Below are positions 9,374-20,226 of a stretch of DNA of 64,000 bases, piece after piece. The position numbers were made by a program, and so were the translations under genes. Each line of letters opens with the position of its first letter. Within the stretch, counting starts at the first letter, position 1. The DNA lies in assembly GCA_947646735.1 (NCBI GenBank), contig CANTFK010000991.1, positions 310,001 through 374,000 on the forward strand. Reading direction: 5' to 3'. This stretch comes from Peronospora farinosa. Its lineage: Eukaryota > Oomycota > Peronosporomycetes > Peronosporales > Peronosporaceae. The notes beneath the pieces were generated by a model that did no database searches, was not told the origin of the DNA, and saw nothing but the letters and a program-made list of their open reading frames with translations.

Positions 9374-10858
9374 ATGGCAGACGCAGCAGACAATTACTAC
9401 GGAGTTTCTACCCCCAAACCCGTCAAGGCCTTTGACGAAGCCAACAAGGCTGCTGCGCGTCTCATCAATCCCAAGACCATCCTATACACCAGTGCGGTGC
9501 TATCATGGCTGCAGCCGTTCCAGAGCGGTTGGTCTACCTCACAGATGAACCTGTCACAGTACAACGACACAGACGAGTGCAATGCGCGTCCCGTGGCTGA
9601 AAACACGTGCCTCATGTTCCCTGGTCACTCGAAGATGGAGTGGACGTTCGCTGTGAACGCCTGGATCTTTGGTGCTATGGTCGGCTCACTGTTGTGCAGC
9701 TACTTTAGCGACAAGTACGGCCGTAAAAAGACTTTGATGCTGAATTGCATCTTCATGATTGTGGGTGGTATCGTGCAAGCATCCGTGTCGAACATTTGGC
9801 TTTTTGCTCTGGGTCGTTTCATTGCCGGTATTTCATCGGGTACGGCCACAGCCACAATCGGTGGCTACATCAACGAGCTGTCACCACCGCATATGCGCAA
9901 CACTCTGGGTCTGGGCCTCCAGATTTTCACTACGATCGGTATCTTGTTCCCTGCTATCTGCTTCTTTTTCGCCAACACGAGCTCTGGCTGGCGTTATCTC
10001 GCTGCGTTCCCCGTTGTGCTTGCTGCCATCTATCTGCTGTTGGCACCATCGTTGTGCGTGGAAAGCCCAGCATGGTTGCTGACCCAGGGTCGCAAGGAGG
10101 AAGCGAAGCAGGTGATCTCTCGTTTGTACGGCGAAGAGCACGTACAGACGGCTCTTTCATGGCTGGAGGTGAGCAAGAAGCCGGAGTACGTTGAGGAAGG
10201 CCCGACCGATGCAACATCTACACAAGAGTCAATGTTTGCTTCTCGCTACCGTATGCAGCTTCTGGGTGGTATCATGCTGTCGTGTGCGCAGCAGCTTTCG
10301 GGCATCAATGCCGTGTTCTACTACTCTGGCAGTATCTTTTCGGATGCCGGTATCTCGGACTCGCGCGTGGGCACACTGATCATCGACTTTATCAACATTT
10401 GGCCCGCGTTCTTCACGGGTGTGCTGGCCAACCGTTTCGGCGCTCGCAACATGATCCTGTGGGGTCTGTCGGGCATGGTGGTCATGTCTATCGGTATGAC
10501 GGTGGCGTTTGTCGTGGACGTATCAGCTCTGTCGGTTGTATTTACGGCCTTGTACGTGATCGTGTTCGGCGTGACGCTGGGCCCACTCGTGTGGGTGATG
10601 ACGGCCGACATTTTCCCGGATTCGATCCGCGCTAGCGCGTCGTCGCTTTGCATCGGTATCAACTGGCTGTGCAACCTTATCGTGGGCGTCTCGTATCCGT
10701 ACGTTTCGGATGCACTGGGAGACTATGCGTACGTTCCATTCGTGGTACTGCTGGCAATCTTTTACCTGTTGGCTCTGAAGCTGGTGCCGGAAACGTCGGG
10801 CAAGTCAGCTGAGGAGATTCAGGCCGAGTACGATGCGCGTCGCAAGCAAGTAGACTAA
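9374..10858 (+). CDS. MFS sugar transporter
   Basis: This intronless 494-residue member of the sugar-porter family probably imports hexose with protons across the plasma membrane. Family marks in order are SDKYGRKK after TM2, NELSPPHMRNTLG, VESPAWLLTQGRKEEA before the central loop, QQLSGINAVFYYSG at TM7, and the closing VPETSGKSAEE. Hydrophobicity is consistent with 12 membrane segments. An in-frame ATG exists at 9296, but it precedes the initiator element at 9311-9326; the start at 9374 (MADAADN) is therefore preferred. A decayed copy of its 5' end lies about 1.25 kb upstream, showing past tandem duplication. The substrate cannot be told from sequence. Confidence 0.93.
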   Translation: MADAADNYYGVSTPKPVKAFDEANKAAARLINPKTILYTSAVLSWLQPFQSGWSTSQMNLSQYNDTDECNARPVAENTCLMFPGHSKMEWTFAVNAWIFGAMVGSLLCSYFSDKYGRKKTLMLNCIFMIVGGIVQASVSNIWLFALGRFIAGISSGTATATIGGYINELSPPHMRNTLGLGLQIFTTIGILFPAICFFFANTSSGWRYLAAFPVVLAAIYLLLAPSLCVESPAWLLTQGRKEEAKQVISRLYGEEHVQTALSWLEVSKKPEYVEEGPTDATSTQESMFASRYRMQLLGGIMLSCAQQLSGINAVFYYSGSIFSDAGISDSRVGTLIIDFINIWPAFFTGVLANRFGARNMILWGLSGMVVMSIGMTVAFVVDVSALSVVFTALYVIVFGVTLGPLVWVMTADIFPDSIRASASSLCIGINWLCNLIVGVSYPYVSDALGDYAYVPFVVLLAIFYLLALKLVPETSGKSAEEIQAEYDARRKQVD

Positions 10859-11658
10859 AAAAGTCCTAAGAGGAGTTTAATGCGATGCTGATTGCTTTGC
10901 TTAGTCTCTACTAGCTGGTGGTAATACATATAACATTGTTTGATTAGTCATAAGTATCTCTCACGTAAAAGCTAATGCCATTAACTGCTGAGTGAGAGAG
11001 AGAAAATAGAGACGAAATGACCGTACACACTACATTGATAACAAACAGCTTCAGTGATCACGCCCCAGATTTATACTTAGGTTTGCTTTTGGACGAACTT
11101 TTGTGTCTATGCAACGGCCTCTTGTCAAGAACAACGTGATTAAATTGCAACAATGAAGTCATTCGTCGACAAGAATTAAGGTTTGTTTGCACCAAGTAGT
11201 AGGCTTCACTTTTTGAGTACGCACGTCGAACTGCTTCGCTCACGCCGTAAGGACGTGACTCACTGTACTTTCAACATAAAGGACAACTAACGTTATAACT
11301 TCGCCTATGCTATCGAGTGAGCTCAACTATCTACTTATTAGCCAAAGAGGTTAGTAACTTATAGTCAGGACGACGTACGACATTGTCCCGTTGATCCTTC
11401 GCTATTTATGAGACACATGAGTTTTCATCGTACAACTGTCATCGTACAACTGTCATCATACAATCGTTTATTGTTTTAGGAAAATGCAGATTTCTATCAT
11501 GTTTCTAATTTAAGCTAGTGTATACCACTTCAAGTGCTGACCCCGAAAACTCTTTTAACCAATCATCGTTCGGTGTCATGCTACACTTGATGTTTCTAAG
11601 TGAGTTTACACGTCAGAGTAGCAGTATCAGCTTCAGTTTCTAATCAGTGAGCATCCCC
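10859..11658. other. Intergenic, nothing coding seen
   Basis: This is the 3' flank of the transporter and 5' flank of the Hsp40 gene. It contains a 14-bp unit (CATCGTACAACTGT) repeated at 11426-11439 and 11440-11453, with a third imperfect unit at 11454-11467. Confidence 0.7.
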
Positions 11659-13044
11659 ATGACACGTGGCCTTCACTTGGTGCTGCTACTTGTACTAGCG
11701 TGCTTTATAGCGCTCTCCGTAGCTGGTAAAGACTATTACGAGATCTTGGGCGTATCTCGTGACGCATCATCGGCTGAAATCAAGCGCGCGTTCCGTAAAT
11801 TGTCGCTTAAAGTGAGTATCGCTTTGTACCTCGCACCCAATGTAAATATTGATCTCTTCTTACTCTATATATACTCTTTCTTTTTATATTATAGCATCAT
11901 CCTGACAAGAACCCAGGAGACGAGACTGCTGCCACAAAATTTGCAGAAGTAGCTAGTGGTGTGTGGTCCACATGATGACCTTCATAGGGTCATGGCTTGT
12001 CAGAATTTATATCCAGCCGGGTTTCTAACAATGGATGTCAACTCTCTCTTCCATACTTAATATAGCATATGATGTGTTGTCGGACGACGAGAGAAAAGAC
12101 AAATACGACCGTTACGGCGAGGAAGGACTTACTAATGCTGGTGGAGGGGACAACCATGACCCGTTTGACATTTTCTCACAGTTTTTCGGTGGTGGTCGTA
12201 ATCGGCGTGAACAAGAACCATCACGAGGTCCTGATGTGGTGATGCCATTGCGAGTATCACTGTCTGATTTGTACAATGGCAAGAGTTTGCAATTTTCTAT
12301 TCGTCGTGAGGTAGGAGCAAACTGGGGACTTGGTTTTTTGTGGACAAAAGTTTTTGTGGGGTTTCTTAGAGCTGACAATGATGTTTTTATATTGTTTGAT
12401 AGACAATTTGCCACCATTGTCATGGCAAAGGTGCAGCTCATGAGGAAGATATCCATGTATGCTCGGAGTGTCGTGGACACGGTGTGAAGACGTCGACACG
12501 ACGTGTGGGTCCAGGCTTTATCCAGCAGTTTCAAACCACTTGTACCAAGTGTCATGGCAAGGGAAAAATCTACACGAGCACGTGTCCAGTGTGTGGTGGT
12601 CGCAAAGTGGAGATGACCGACCTTAACTTTGACGTGGAGCTGGACAAGGGCACGCCTGACAATTTTGAGATTGAACTGGAAAATTACGCCGACGAAATTC
12701 CAGGTCAACCGGCTGGTCATGTGCGTTTGCAGGTACTTACTGCACCGCATCCAATGTTCACGCGTGAAGGTGACGAGTTGTGGATGGACATGGACATTTC
12801 GCTGCGTGAAGCACTTATTGGGTTTAAAAGGAGCTTTACGCATTTAGATGGACGGCGAGTGGAAGTAGTCCGTGATGAAATCACGCCGCCTCGTTTTGTC
12901 ACGGTGCTGAAAGATGAGGGCATGCCAAAGCAGCATCGCCCGTTGGAAAAAGGTCAGCTGCACATTAAGTTGCACGTCCAATTCCCCGAGAATCTTTCAG
13001 AAGAGCAAAAGGTCGGCTTTCGCAAGTTATTTTCGATGAAGTAA
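11659..13044 (+). CDS. DNAJB11: ER-lumenal Hsp40 co-chaperone, DNAJB11/ERdj3-like
   Basis: Four exons (11659-11811, 11895-11958, 12066-12310, 12403-13044) join in frame to 367 codons. Introns are 83, 107 and 92 nt with GT...AG ends. The first ATG gives a signal peptide ([17 protein letters not shown]), then a J-domain with HPD at the start of exon 2, a G-rich region (FGGGRN), and a cysteine region with [24 protein letters not shown] and CPVCGGRK. The C-terminal peptide-binding domains follow. Length and layout match animal and plant ERdj3 (about 358 residues). It would stimulate BiP in protein folding. There is no KDEL-type tail, as in ERdj3. The absence of evidence for the introns other than splice consensus and homology is the main uncertainty. 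Confidence 0.93.
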
Positions 13045-13494
13045 TGGAATGCGAAAGCATTTGTGTCGACAGGCTTTTAGAACACGATATTGGAGAATGA
13101 ATTGTTCATGATGCTAAACATTTCGTCGCTCTATTTGAATTTGAGAATAATGTTTCTCATCGATGCCGTGTTGATCTTCTACTAAAAGTTGATGTAAAAA
13201 GCGCAGCGCCCTCTAGCCTCGATTGTCATCAACTTACAGCATAAGCTTTCCTAGAATTACCAGGACAACCGAATCATGTCACGACTTTAGTGGGCAGGCA
13301 TTTTACAGCTTGAAAAAGAATGCACAAAGCCATTTGTGCGACTAAAGGAAAAATTAATTACAAATTACTTACGAAATGGACGACGTACGAGCAGTTAGAA
13401 AGGATGTCGGGACAGCTGAGAGCAATTTAAAGTCGCCATCTGGGTCGTAAAAGTGGCTTGAAAGTCTGCTTATTCCCAGCGACTCCAAGATGTC
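13045..13494. other. Intergenic, nothing seen
   Basis: This is the downstream flank of the Hsp40 gene; no coding signal or repeat was recognised. Confidence 0.6.
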
Positions 13495-14142
13495 AAGTTA
13501 CATCATGCACTTCCCAATTCGAGCCTTCGAGCAACAACGGCCAAGAGACGAAGACCTTCAAAGAGCCGGTCAACCGGCCCCCTCCGACCAGGGCGGGAAG
13601 TCCCTCCAACGGGAGGCCCAGGATAAGAGGGGGAGGTTTTCCCTCTGCTGCGTGCGCTATGGGGGGCAAGCGCAGCGTGCGAACCGTAAGGGGAGCACCA
13701 ACCCTGTTACCCCCGGGGGGAGAGGATCGATGACCGCGGTTATCATTCCCTCTTTCCCCAATAGTTCCTGCTATTCTACGTCAGCCTTCAAGCCGCCGAT
13801 TCGATCGCCGAGCGCGAATCTCGGTCCCACGAAGTGAACTTGCCAAGAACGTGAATTGATCGGCCCCGTCCAGGTGCATCAGCGGTCGATCGGGACTGAT
13901 CGGTGTGGTGCCCGGCGCTTGTTGCGATCATTGAGCCACTGTTTACACCTCGGGCTGGATACCCGATTCCACGTGCCCTTTTCGGAGTGTCCCCCGTGAC
14001 GCCCGACGTCTCGAGCCAGCAGATTGAGCCAGCGAGGCGAAGAATGACGAAGTCCTGGTAGAAGCACTCCAGACATCTTACCAATCCTTAATGTTTGAAA
14101 TAGACGGTCTGTTCTTAAAAAAAAAAAAAAAGTTACATCATG
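13495..14142 (+). mobile_element. Poly(A)-tailed retroposed insertion with 13-bp target-site duplication
   Basis: AAGTTACATCATG occurs at 13495-13507 and again at 14130-14142, right after a run of 15 A (14117-14131). Between them lies about 610 bp of GC-rich sequence unlike the AT-rich flanks. A terminal poly(A) plus flanking duplication is the hallmark of target-primed reverse transcription, so this is a 5'-truncated LINE, a SINE or a processed transcript. No RT or other protein motif was recognised in any frame, so its class is open. Confidence 0.8.
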
Positions 14143-15930
14143 TAGTATAGCAACTGTATAATATTGACTAGTTATACAAATAGTAGGTAAATTAAGGAGG
14201 TTCTGTTTATTTTATTACGCATTTTTTCAAGTACATTGTACCTTTCAACAAGAATAATAGCAGACATATTATGGGGACAAAACGAGAACCTTAAGTAATC
14301 AAAATGAAGTGGTCGTTATAGTAGCATTTGCATTGAGAAGACCCTGCTAGCAGCGAGACACTCCCGACTGCCTATTGAAAAAGCATATTGTCGAGATTTG
14401 TAGGTTGTAACAATGCAGGGTCAAACATCCAGAGTAATGCTGATTCGAGCGAGGGCTTTCCCAAGATTTCGCGTTCAAGCTCCAAGGCTAAGCCTCACCA
14501 CGGGCACTTCACTTTGGTGAGATTCTCCCTCGCAGAAGGCAAAAGTGGGTGGGGCAATATCTTGGCATGCCTTTTGCGCAGCCACCGGGCGTGCAGCCGG
14601 CAGACCAGGGAATTTTTACGGCTGGTGGTATCTCCGTACAAGGCGACATCGCTTCAGCGACCGCACTCCAAGTCCGACGGGCCCTTCAGTCGGTCATTAA
14701 GGGAGAAAACTACGGCTTGTGGCGTCCCCGCGCCACGCAACCACCGCTTTGGCGGTTGCAATTCAGTTCGACGGATCGCTTTGTGCAAGCGGTCATTTAG
14801 GGCAGGACAAGCTAGTCCTACCACAGAAATTGTTCCGAGACACCATTATCAAGCAGCAGCCGGAACGGCATAGCCACCGTTGCCGACAAATGACATATCC
14901 TGGGGTACGACGACTACGCATTAATTACAAAGTGGATTGACGTTATGGCATCCGAGAATGATACTGGCACGTCAACACGAAATGGAATTGGAGCTATGGT
15001 CGTTCGTCAGCTTAAGCAGCTTTTTGTATAGTGAGCGTTTACTTGGTGGGGGGAGTGGTCAAGTATATCGAGACCTGGATTGCAATTCGCGCGACGACAC
15101 TGACAGCAAATGGTGAGCAAATTGAAGCTTGTGAACGGTTTGTGACCTCGTTTTGTACACCAAATCATGCATGTCTGATGATCAAGCGCTTTTACTTGGT
15201 TCTTCAGACGCGACAACAATTGAGGCAGATATTAATCTATCTTGATTGTCAATGTCATCAGATGACATAGTGTTGATGTACAACAAACTCAATGTTGGTC
15301 CACAATTACAATAGTTTTTGACATTATGAAAGGTACTACAAGTCCAAGACTGGACTTGTCTAAGGTAGCCCACCAATGGGTTGACAAAACGCGATCAAGC
15401 ACTTATTAATTAATATAACAATCTCTATGTTCGACTTTACCCAGGAGATTGAGACATTGCTGGTAATATTTATAAAGCCTCAGCCCTGTACTAATGGATA
15501 TATGTTAACATTTGTATGGTGTAGATGACCGTAAACAAAAATGGCTTCACGAGATGTGTATGGCAATGGGCGACCAGTCTTAAAATTTGAGACAGTGTGA
15601 CTAGCCAGTGCCATTGGGAAAAAGAGCAGATCCAGATTGCAAATATAAAAAGTACCATTTGTACCAACTGGGAAGCCAACGGTTTAAACCGGACTGGTCC
15701 GTTCACATCTTCCAGAATCTCTAGAGATTCACCCTTTATAAACTACTATAAGTAACACTAGGATTTCCAACTAGTGAATCTCAAGGATAAACCTCGCATC
15801 CACTAAAACAACTGAATCGCCTTCGATGGCTCTGCCTGCACCTGCGTATTTTCTTACCGGTTTGCTAATCATGTGCTTCCTTCCAACTGCTTAAAAAGCC
15901 GTTGCATAGTTTATTCATAGCTGGTCTTAC
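14143..15930. other. Intergenic with a GC-richer block at about 14430-14830
   Basis: The block 14430-14830 has coding-like composition, with overlapping short open frames in two phases (for example 14549-14800). It has no recognisable domain, and stops interrupt every frame. It may be another mobile-element remnant. The remaining sequence shows nothing. Confidence 0.5.
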
Positions 15931-15946
15931 TTCCATTCTTCAATTT
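15931..15946 (+). promoter_or_regulatory. Oomycete initiator of the phosphate transporter
   Basis: TTCCATTCTTCAATTT resembles the initiator plus flanking element and lies 37 bases upstream of the ATG at 15984. Confidence 0.55.
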
Positions 15947-15983
15947 CTTCTGATCCTCGCACTCTCTTTCGATTCAAAGAAAG

Positions 15984-17414
15984 ATGAACAAGTTTTTAAT
16001 ACGAGGTCTCGGTTTTTTTACCGATGCTTACGATCTATTCGTCATGAATGTCGTCAACGTCGTACTTACAGAACAGTATGGCAAGCACGTGTACACGTCC
16101 AGCATGAAATCGTGGGTCTCTGCAGCAGCTCTCGTTGGTGCCGTCGTGGGTCAAATACTGTTTGGATTTTTGGGTGATGTCTTTGGTCGACGTGTCAATA
16201 TGATTGCTACGTGCGTGCTCCTTATTCTCGGTGGAATTCTCTGCACAGTCGCTTATGGTGGTACAGCTGAAGCCACGCTGTGGTTTCTGGTGGGTGCTCG
16301 ATTTATCCTTGGTGTCGGTATTGGGGGTGAGTACCCTTTGGCTGCTTCATCAACGGCTGAAGACGCTACTTGTGTGGCTGATCGTAATCAACGTGTGGCG
16401 CTTACGTTTTCTCTACAGGGAGTTGGTTCCCTCACTGCTGCTATTTTTGGCAATCTTCTTATCCAGGCTCTTGCCAGTGGTGACAAGGACATGAACCCTG
16501 ACTACCGTCTTGAGACGGTGTGGCGTCTACTTTACGGCATCGGTGTCATTCCAGCCATGGTCGTGTGCTACTCACGCATCACGGCAGAAGAAACAGATGC
16601 TTACAAAGCTGCTGAGGAACGTCGTCAAGCTGCTGCTGTGGCCAACCCAGCCAGTGCCTCACGTGCTCGTCTCTCGTTCATCATTCGTCACTACGGTGTC
16701 CGACTTTTGGGTACTGCCGGCACGTGGTTCCTCTTTGATATTGTGTTTTACGCTCAGAATTTGTTCTCGGCCAGTATTTTGTCCGTAGTTGGTGTCAAGA
16801 ACGCTTCGTTGCAGGTCGTGACGGCACAAAATGCCTTTGTTGCTCTCATGGCTCTACCCGGGTACTACGTTGCAGTATGCTTTATCAATCGCCTCGGCCG
16901 TAAAGTTATCCAGCTTCAGGGTTTTGCAGTCATGACCATGCTGTTCCTGGCACTTGCCATCTTTTGGAATGACATCAAGGAGAAAGCTGTACTCTTCATC
17001 ATTCTGTACGGTCTTGCTCTCTTCTTCTCCAATTTTGGTCCCAACATGTCGACCTTTGTAATGCCTACGGAGATGTTTCCAACACCGATTCGTTCGACGT
17101 GCCACGGTATGTCGGCTGCTGCTGGTAAGGCCGGTGCTGCCCTTGGTTCGTTTGGTTTCTCCATTTGGGTCGAGAATGAAAACTTTGGCTACAACGGTGC
17201 CTTCTACACCTTTGCTGGTATCACACTGGTGTCGATCTTGCTTACGTGGTTTTGCACTTTCGACAATGAGCAGGGCTTTGACGAAATGGACGCTGATTTT
17301 TACCAGAAGTTGCATGGTGCTGATAACTTTACACGTGAGTCCTTTAGTTCAGTTGTCAAGCTGTACGATTTAGACAAGGAAGGAGGGTACAAGTCCACTT
17401 CAACTCCACAGTAA
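15984..17414 (+). CDS. Inorganic phosphate:H+ symporter, PHO84/PHT1-type
   Basis: This intronless MFS protein of 476 residues carries the phosphate-symporter signatures. GFFTDAYDLF is in TM1, GFLGDVFGRR in the TM2-3 loop and GVGIGGEYPLAAS in TM4. In the second half are a TWFLFD-type TM7, NRLGRK, and NFGPNMSTFVMPTEMFPT, which is typical of TM10-11. It probably imports orthophosphate at the plasma membrane. The N-terminus is short (about 8 residues before the first signature), but an initiator lies just upstream, so the start is credible. A central hydrophilic loop (about residues 190-230) separates the two six-helix halves. Confidence 0.93.
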   Translation: MNKFLIRGLGFFTDAYDLFVMNVVNVVLTEQYGKHVYTSSMKSWVSAAALVGAVVGQILFGFLGDVFGRRVNMIATCVLLILGGILCTVAYGGTAEATLWFLVGARFILGVGIGGEYPLAASSTAEDATCVADRNQRVALTFSLQGVGSLTAAIFGNLLIQALASGDKDMNPDYRLETVWRLLYGIGVIPAMVVCYSRITAEETDAYKAAEERRQAAAVANPASASRARLSFIIRHYGVRLLGTAGTWFLFDIVFYAQNLFSASILSVVGVKNASLQVVTAQNAFVALMALPGYYVAVCFINRLGRKVIQLQGFAVMTMLFLALAIFWNDIKEKAVLFIILYGLALFFSNFGPNMSTFVMPTEMFPTPIRSTCHGMSAAAGKAGAALGSFGFSIWVENENFGYNGAFYTFAGITLVSILLTWFCTFDNEQGFDEMDADFYQKLHGADNFTRESFSSVVKLYDLDKEGGYKSTSTPQ

Positions 17415-18620
17415 TTTGAAGTGCTCACAATTGCTACATGTAAGCCAAGAAGTATTGATTCCTACACCTTCCGAGTTTGTACAGTATGTTAATGGTATCC
17501 CGGGCACATGATGTCTTTGGTAACTTGTACAGCCTCAATAGAACAAAACGCTACAGGAATGCCGTAGTGGTAAGCACTAGTTATTGTACGAAACCTTGTA
17601 CGTCTTCGAAATTGTCGAGCGCATTGAAAACGAAGCCGCAAGTTCACTTGTTCAGTCAATTACAATGCTTGCCTGCCATTGACGAGGCTCCTGATTACTG
17701 AATTCTTTGTCCTGCGCGTCCTTCGACACAAACGAGTCGCAAGTAAGTTGTCCACGACGTGGTAGAGCTTCGCAACCATTTCTTGATCAGCGACTTGTAC
17801 AAGACCAGTGACCAAAAAGCACTGTCATAGCCGAAACTCTCGGTGTCGGCAATCATACCGACAAACTAATGAAACCGATGGCGAGTTTGGTCGTGAGAAA
17901 GACGGCACAGATTGCGACGAAGCTGAGAACTCGACGACCTCTGCGGAACGTAACACACATGTGTATGCTACGCTTTTTTCGTTGCAATGAGTGCGTCACG
18001 TAGTTGCTGCCAAGTCATCCAACTTTCAAGCACAAGCTATGGCTGATGCTAAATTTTGCGAGAACAATGGCAATCGCCTTGAAAGACTTTGTGGTGTCTG
18101 CTGTTCGCAACCTGCTGCGACCTGGCACGTGGATATTGCAGGCTATATCGATCACACACGGCAATCGAATCTTCCCTGCACCAGTGGTAGCATAATCGCT
18201 GCAGCGTCTGCCTTACTTTAGCGTTCATCATTTTCCTGGGGCTGAGTATGCATGCTGGTTGCAATGACTTCTTCACCTTGCCTTCTAGGACAACGGATCC
18301 GCATGTATAGCATGCATTCTTGACAAAGATCTTCGAGCGCAACACTCGATGGGCTATTGCAACACAGATAAGGGACTGGTCATCTCATTAGACCATCGCA
18401 TCACACCGTGCCATTGGATGTGGTATGTCTTTCGACATTATGACCAGCAAATTCCACAATACCTCGCCACAAAAAAGCTCTTAAGGCTCGCTGCAGGTAT
18501 GTGATGATAAAGTGTTGTCGATAGGTGACACAATTACATCTTGAGATGCACGTGGCGACAGCAAAACGTCTGCATCAGATCAAAAACAGCACCGTGACCA
18601 TAGCGAAATTGCGTATGTTC
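17415..18620. other. Intergenic, no supported gene
   Basis: Short open frames on both strands (for example 17808-18221) lack domains, proper starts and consistent phase. I see no repeat or RNA gene here. Confidence 0.6.
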
Positions 18621-20090
18621 TTAGGCAAACCAGTACCGCCCGTTCCAATCCGCCACCATATCGTAGTACTGCTGTCGTTGCTGTAGTAGCATTACTTCTT
18701 TCGGTGCGAGGTCCAATGTTGTCACGTTAAATGGACAAGTCTGTAGCAGCTTTCGGTCTGTGAAGGATCCTGGATAGTGCTTGGCTGGCCGAGCAGCCGT
18801 GCGGTACAAGCGGCGAGAATCTCGACCCCACTCCAAAATATTATTGCTATTCATGTAAAGCGGCTCAACGTCTGCTCTGGGCCCCTTGGTCGGATCCAGC
18901 TGCACTGGGTAGTGCTGCAGTGCATCTCCGCATAACACACCGTCATTTTCATGACCAATAGTGACAAGATCCCAGCCTACAGCACCAACAGCAAAATCCG
19001 AGAAGGCGTATGCAGTCTCAGCAAGCTCGCACGCCAGCCAATACAGCTCCTTGTCACCATAAGATGGCGCGGTTGGTAATCCATCCAGTGAAATGAAAGA
19101 TGCCAAGATGACTGTCGCACGAGCTTGACGTGCTTTGTTCCACAACAGCAGCGATGAGTCCATCTGATGGCCACTACGTAGTTTCCAGACGTGCGAGTTT
19201 AGCAAAAATGAACTAGGTTGGAAACCAAACTCGAGTCCTAAGAGACGTTTTGAGAGCTGAGGCCGCAACTCACCGTCGTCAACGGTCCTAAATGGACGAT
19301 ACGGAGTGACATCGAAACCTGCCAAGAATTGATGCAGCGCTCCAACACTGGTATGAACTTGCAGCTTTTCATCAGAGACCATTCTCTTGGCCAAATACGA
19401 CAAGTCGTAGCTGATTCGATCGTTAAAAAACAGCGTCCCCGTGTTCTTGTATTTACTGGTCTCCCACAACGACATTGGACTCTGGAAAAACAAGGTGTCT
19501 GCATCCAGCAACATGATTTCTTCAAACCGAGAGTACACAAGTGCGAGCACTTTAATGTCAAAACTCTGGAATTTGTCATAACAGTGTGCGAGGTCCACAC
19601 AAAAGAGGGGTCGTGTGTCTGTTTGTGCATTGACTGCCAGGTCACAAACGTCTAGGAATTTCACATTCTCGTGCTGCTCGAGTACTTTGCGTTGAAATGT
19701 CACACTCAAATCTCCACAGTGTGGAATTTCCACTGGTAGTGTCACTTGTAGACGACGTAGCTCCAATATGAGCGATAACCCTAAGAAAGCAATACCATCA
19801 AATAATGGCAAGACAATTCCACGTCGATTCAGAGGATCAAAGTGCTGCGTCTCAAGCCACAGACGATTTCTAAACGCTTTGATTTGTTCCGATGGTAATG
19901 AAGCCATTTGCCATCCTAAACGACGATAGTACACCATGATATTATGCCAAAGTATTAACAACTCATAGAGTATGAATACTATAGTACATGATATGATGAA
20001 GCGACAATTGCGGTGACAGAATAACCACACACGTGTCCTCCATCGATGCCAGCGAGGGCGACGCGGAGTATCATACGCTCCTGGTAGCAT
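18621..20090 (-). CDS. Type II membrane mannosyltransferase-like glycosyltransferase, GT71 family
   Basis: The protein has 489 residues. An N-terminal hydrophobic anchor (FIISCTIVFILYELLILW, about residues 31-50) is followed by a lumenal domain. GIVLPLFDGIAFLGLSLI and LPVEIPHCGDLS open the catalytic domain. LLDADTLFFQSPMSLWE carries the D-A-D metal and nucleotide-sugar motif, and PSYGDKELYWLA and NNILEW come later. This pattern matches the Mnn1-like alpha-1,3-mannosyltransferases (putative mannosyltransferase family), which work in the Golgi on glycoprotein glycans. The exact linkage is inferred from the family. Paralogues sit at 57.9-61.4 kb in this window. Confidence 0.85.
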   Translation of the reverse strand: MLPGAYDTPRRPRWHRWRTRVWLFCHRNCRFIISCTIVFILYELLILWHNIMVYYRRLGWQMASLPSEQIKAFRNRLWLETQHFDPLNRRGIVLPLFDGIAFLGLSLILELRRLQVTLPVEIPHCGDLSVTFQRKVLEQHENVKFLDVCDLAVNAQTDTRPLFCVDLAHCYDKFQSFDIKVLALVYSRFEEIMLLDADTLFFQSPMSLWETSKYKNTGTLFFNDRISYDLSYLAKRMVSDEKLQVHTSVGALHQFLAGFDVTPYRPFRTVDDGELRPQLSKRLLGLEFGFQPSSFLLNSHVWKLRSGHQMDSSLLLWNKARQARATVILASFISLDGLPTAPSYGDKELYWLACELAETAYAFSDFAVGAVGWDLVTIGHENDGVLCGDALQHYPVQLDPTKGPRADVEPLYMNSNNILEWGRDSRRLYRTAARPAKHYPGSFTDRKLLQTCPFNVTTLDLAPKEVMLLQQRQQYYDMVADWNGRYWFA

Positions 20091-20226
20091 TTTTAGCTTT
20101 AATATATTAGATGGTTGTACTATCCTATATATGACTTGTTAGCTACATAAAAATATTAATGGCAAAGTACTATTTACGGCCAATACCATGGGGACGTCTC
20201 TTCGAATGCATATGTACCTCTAGTCG

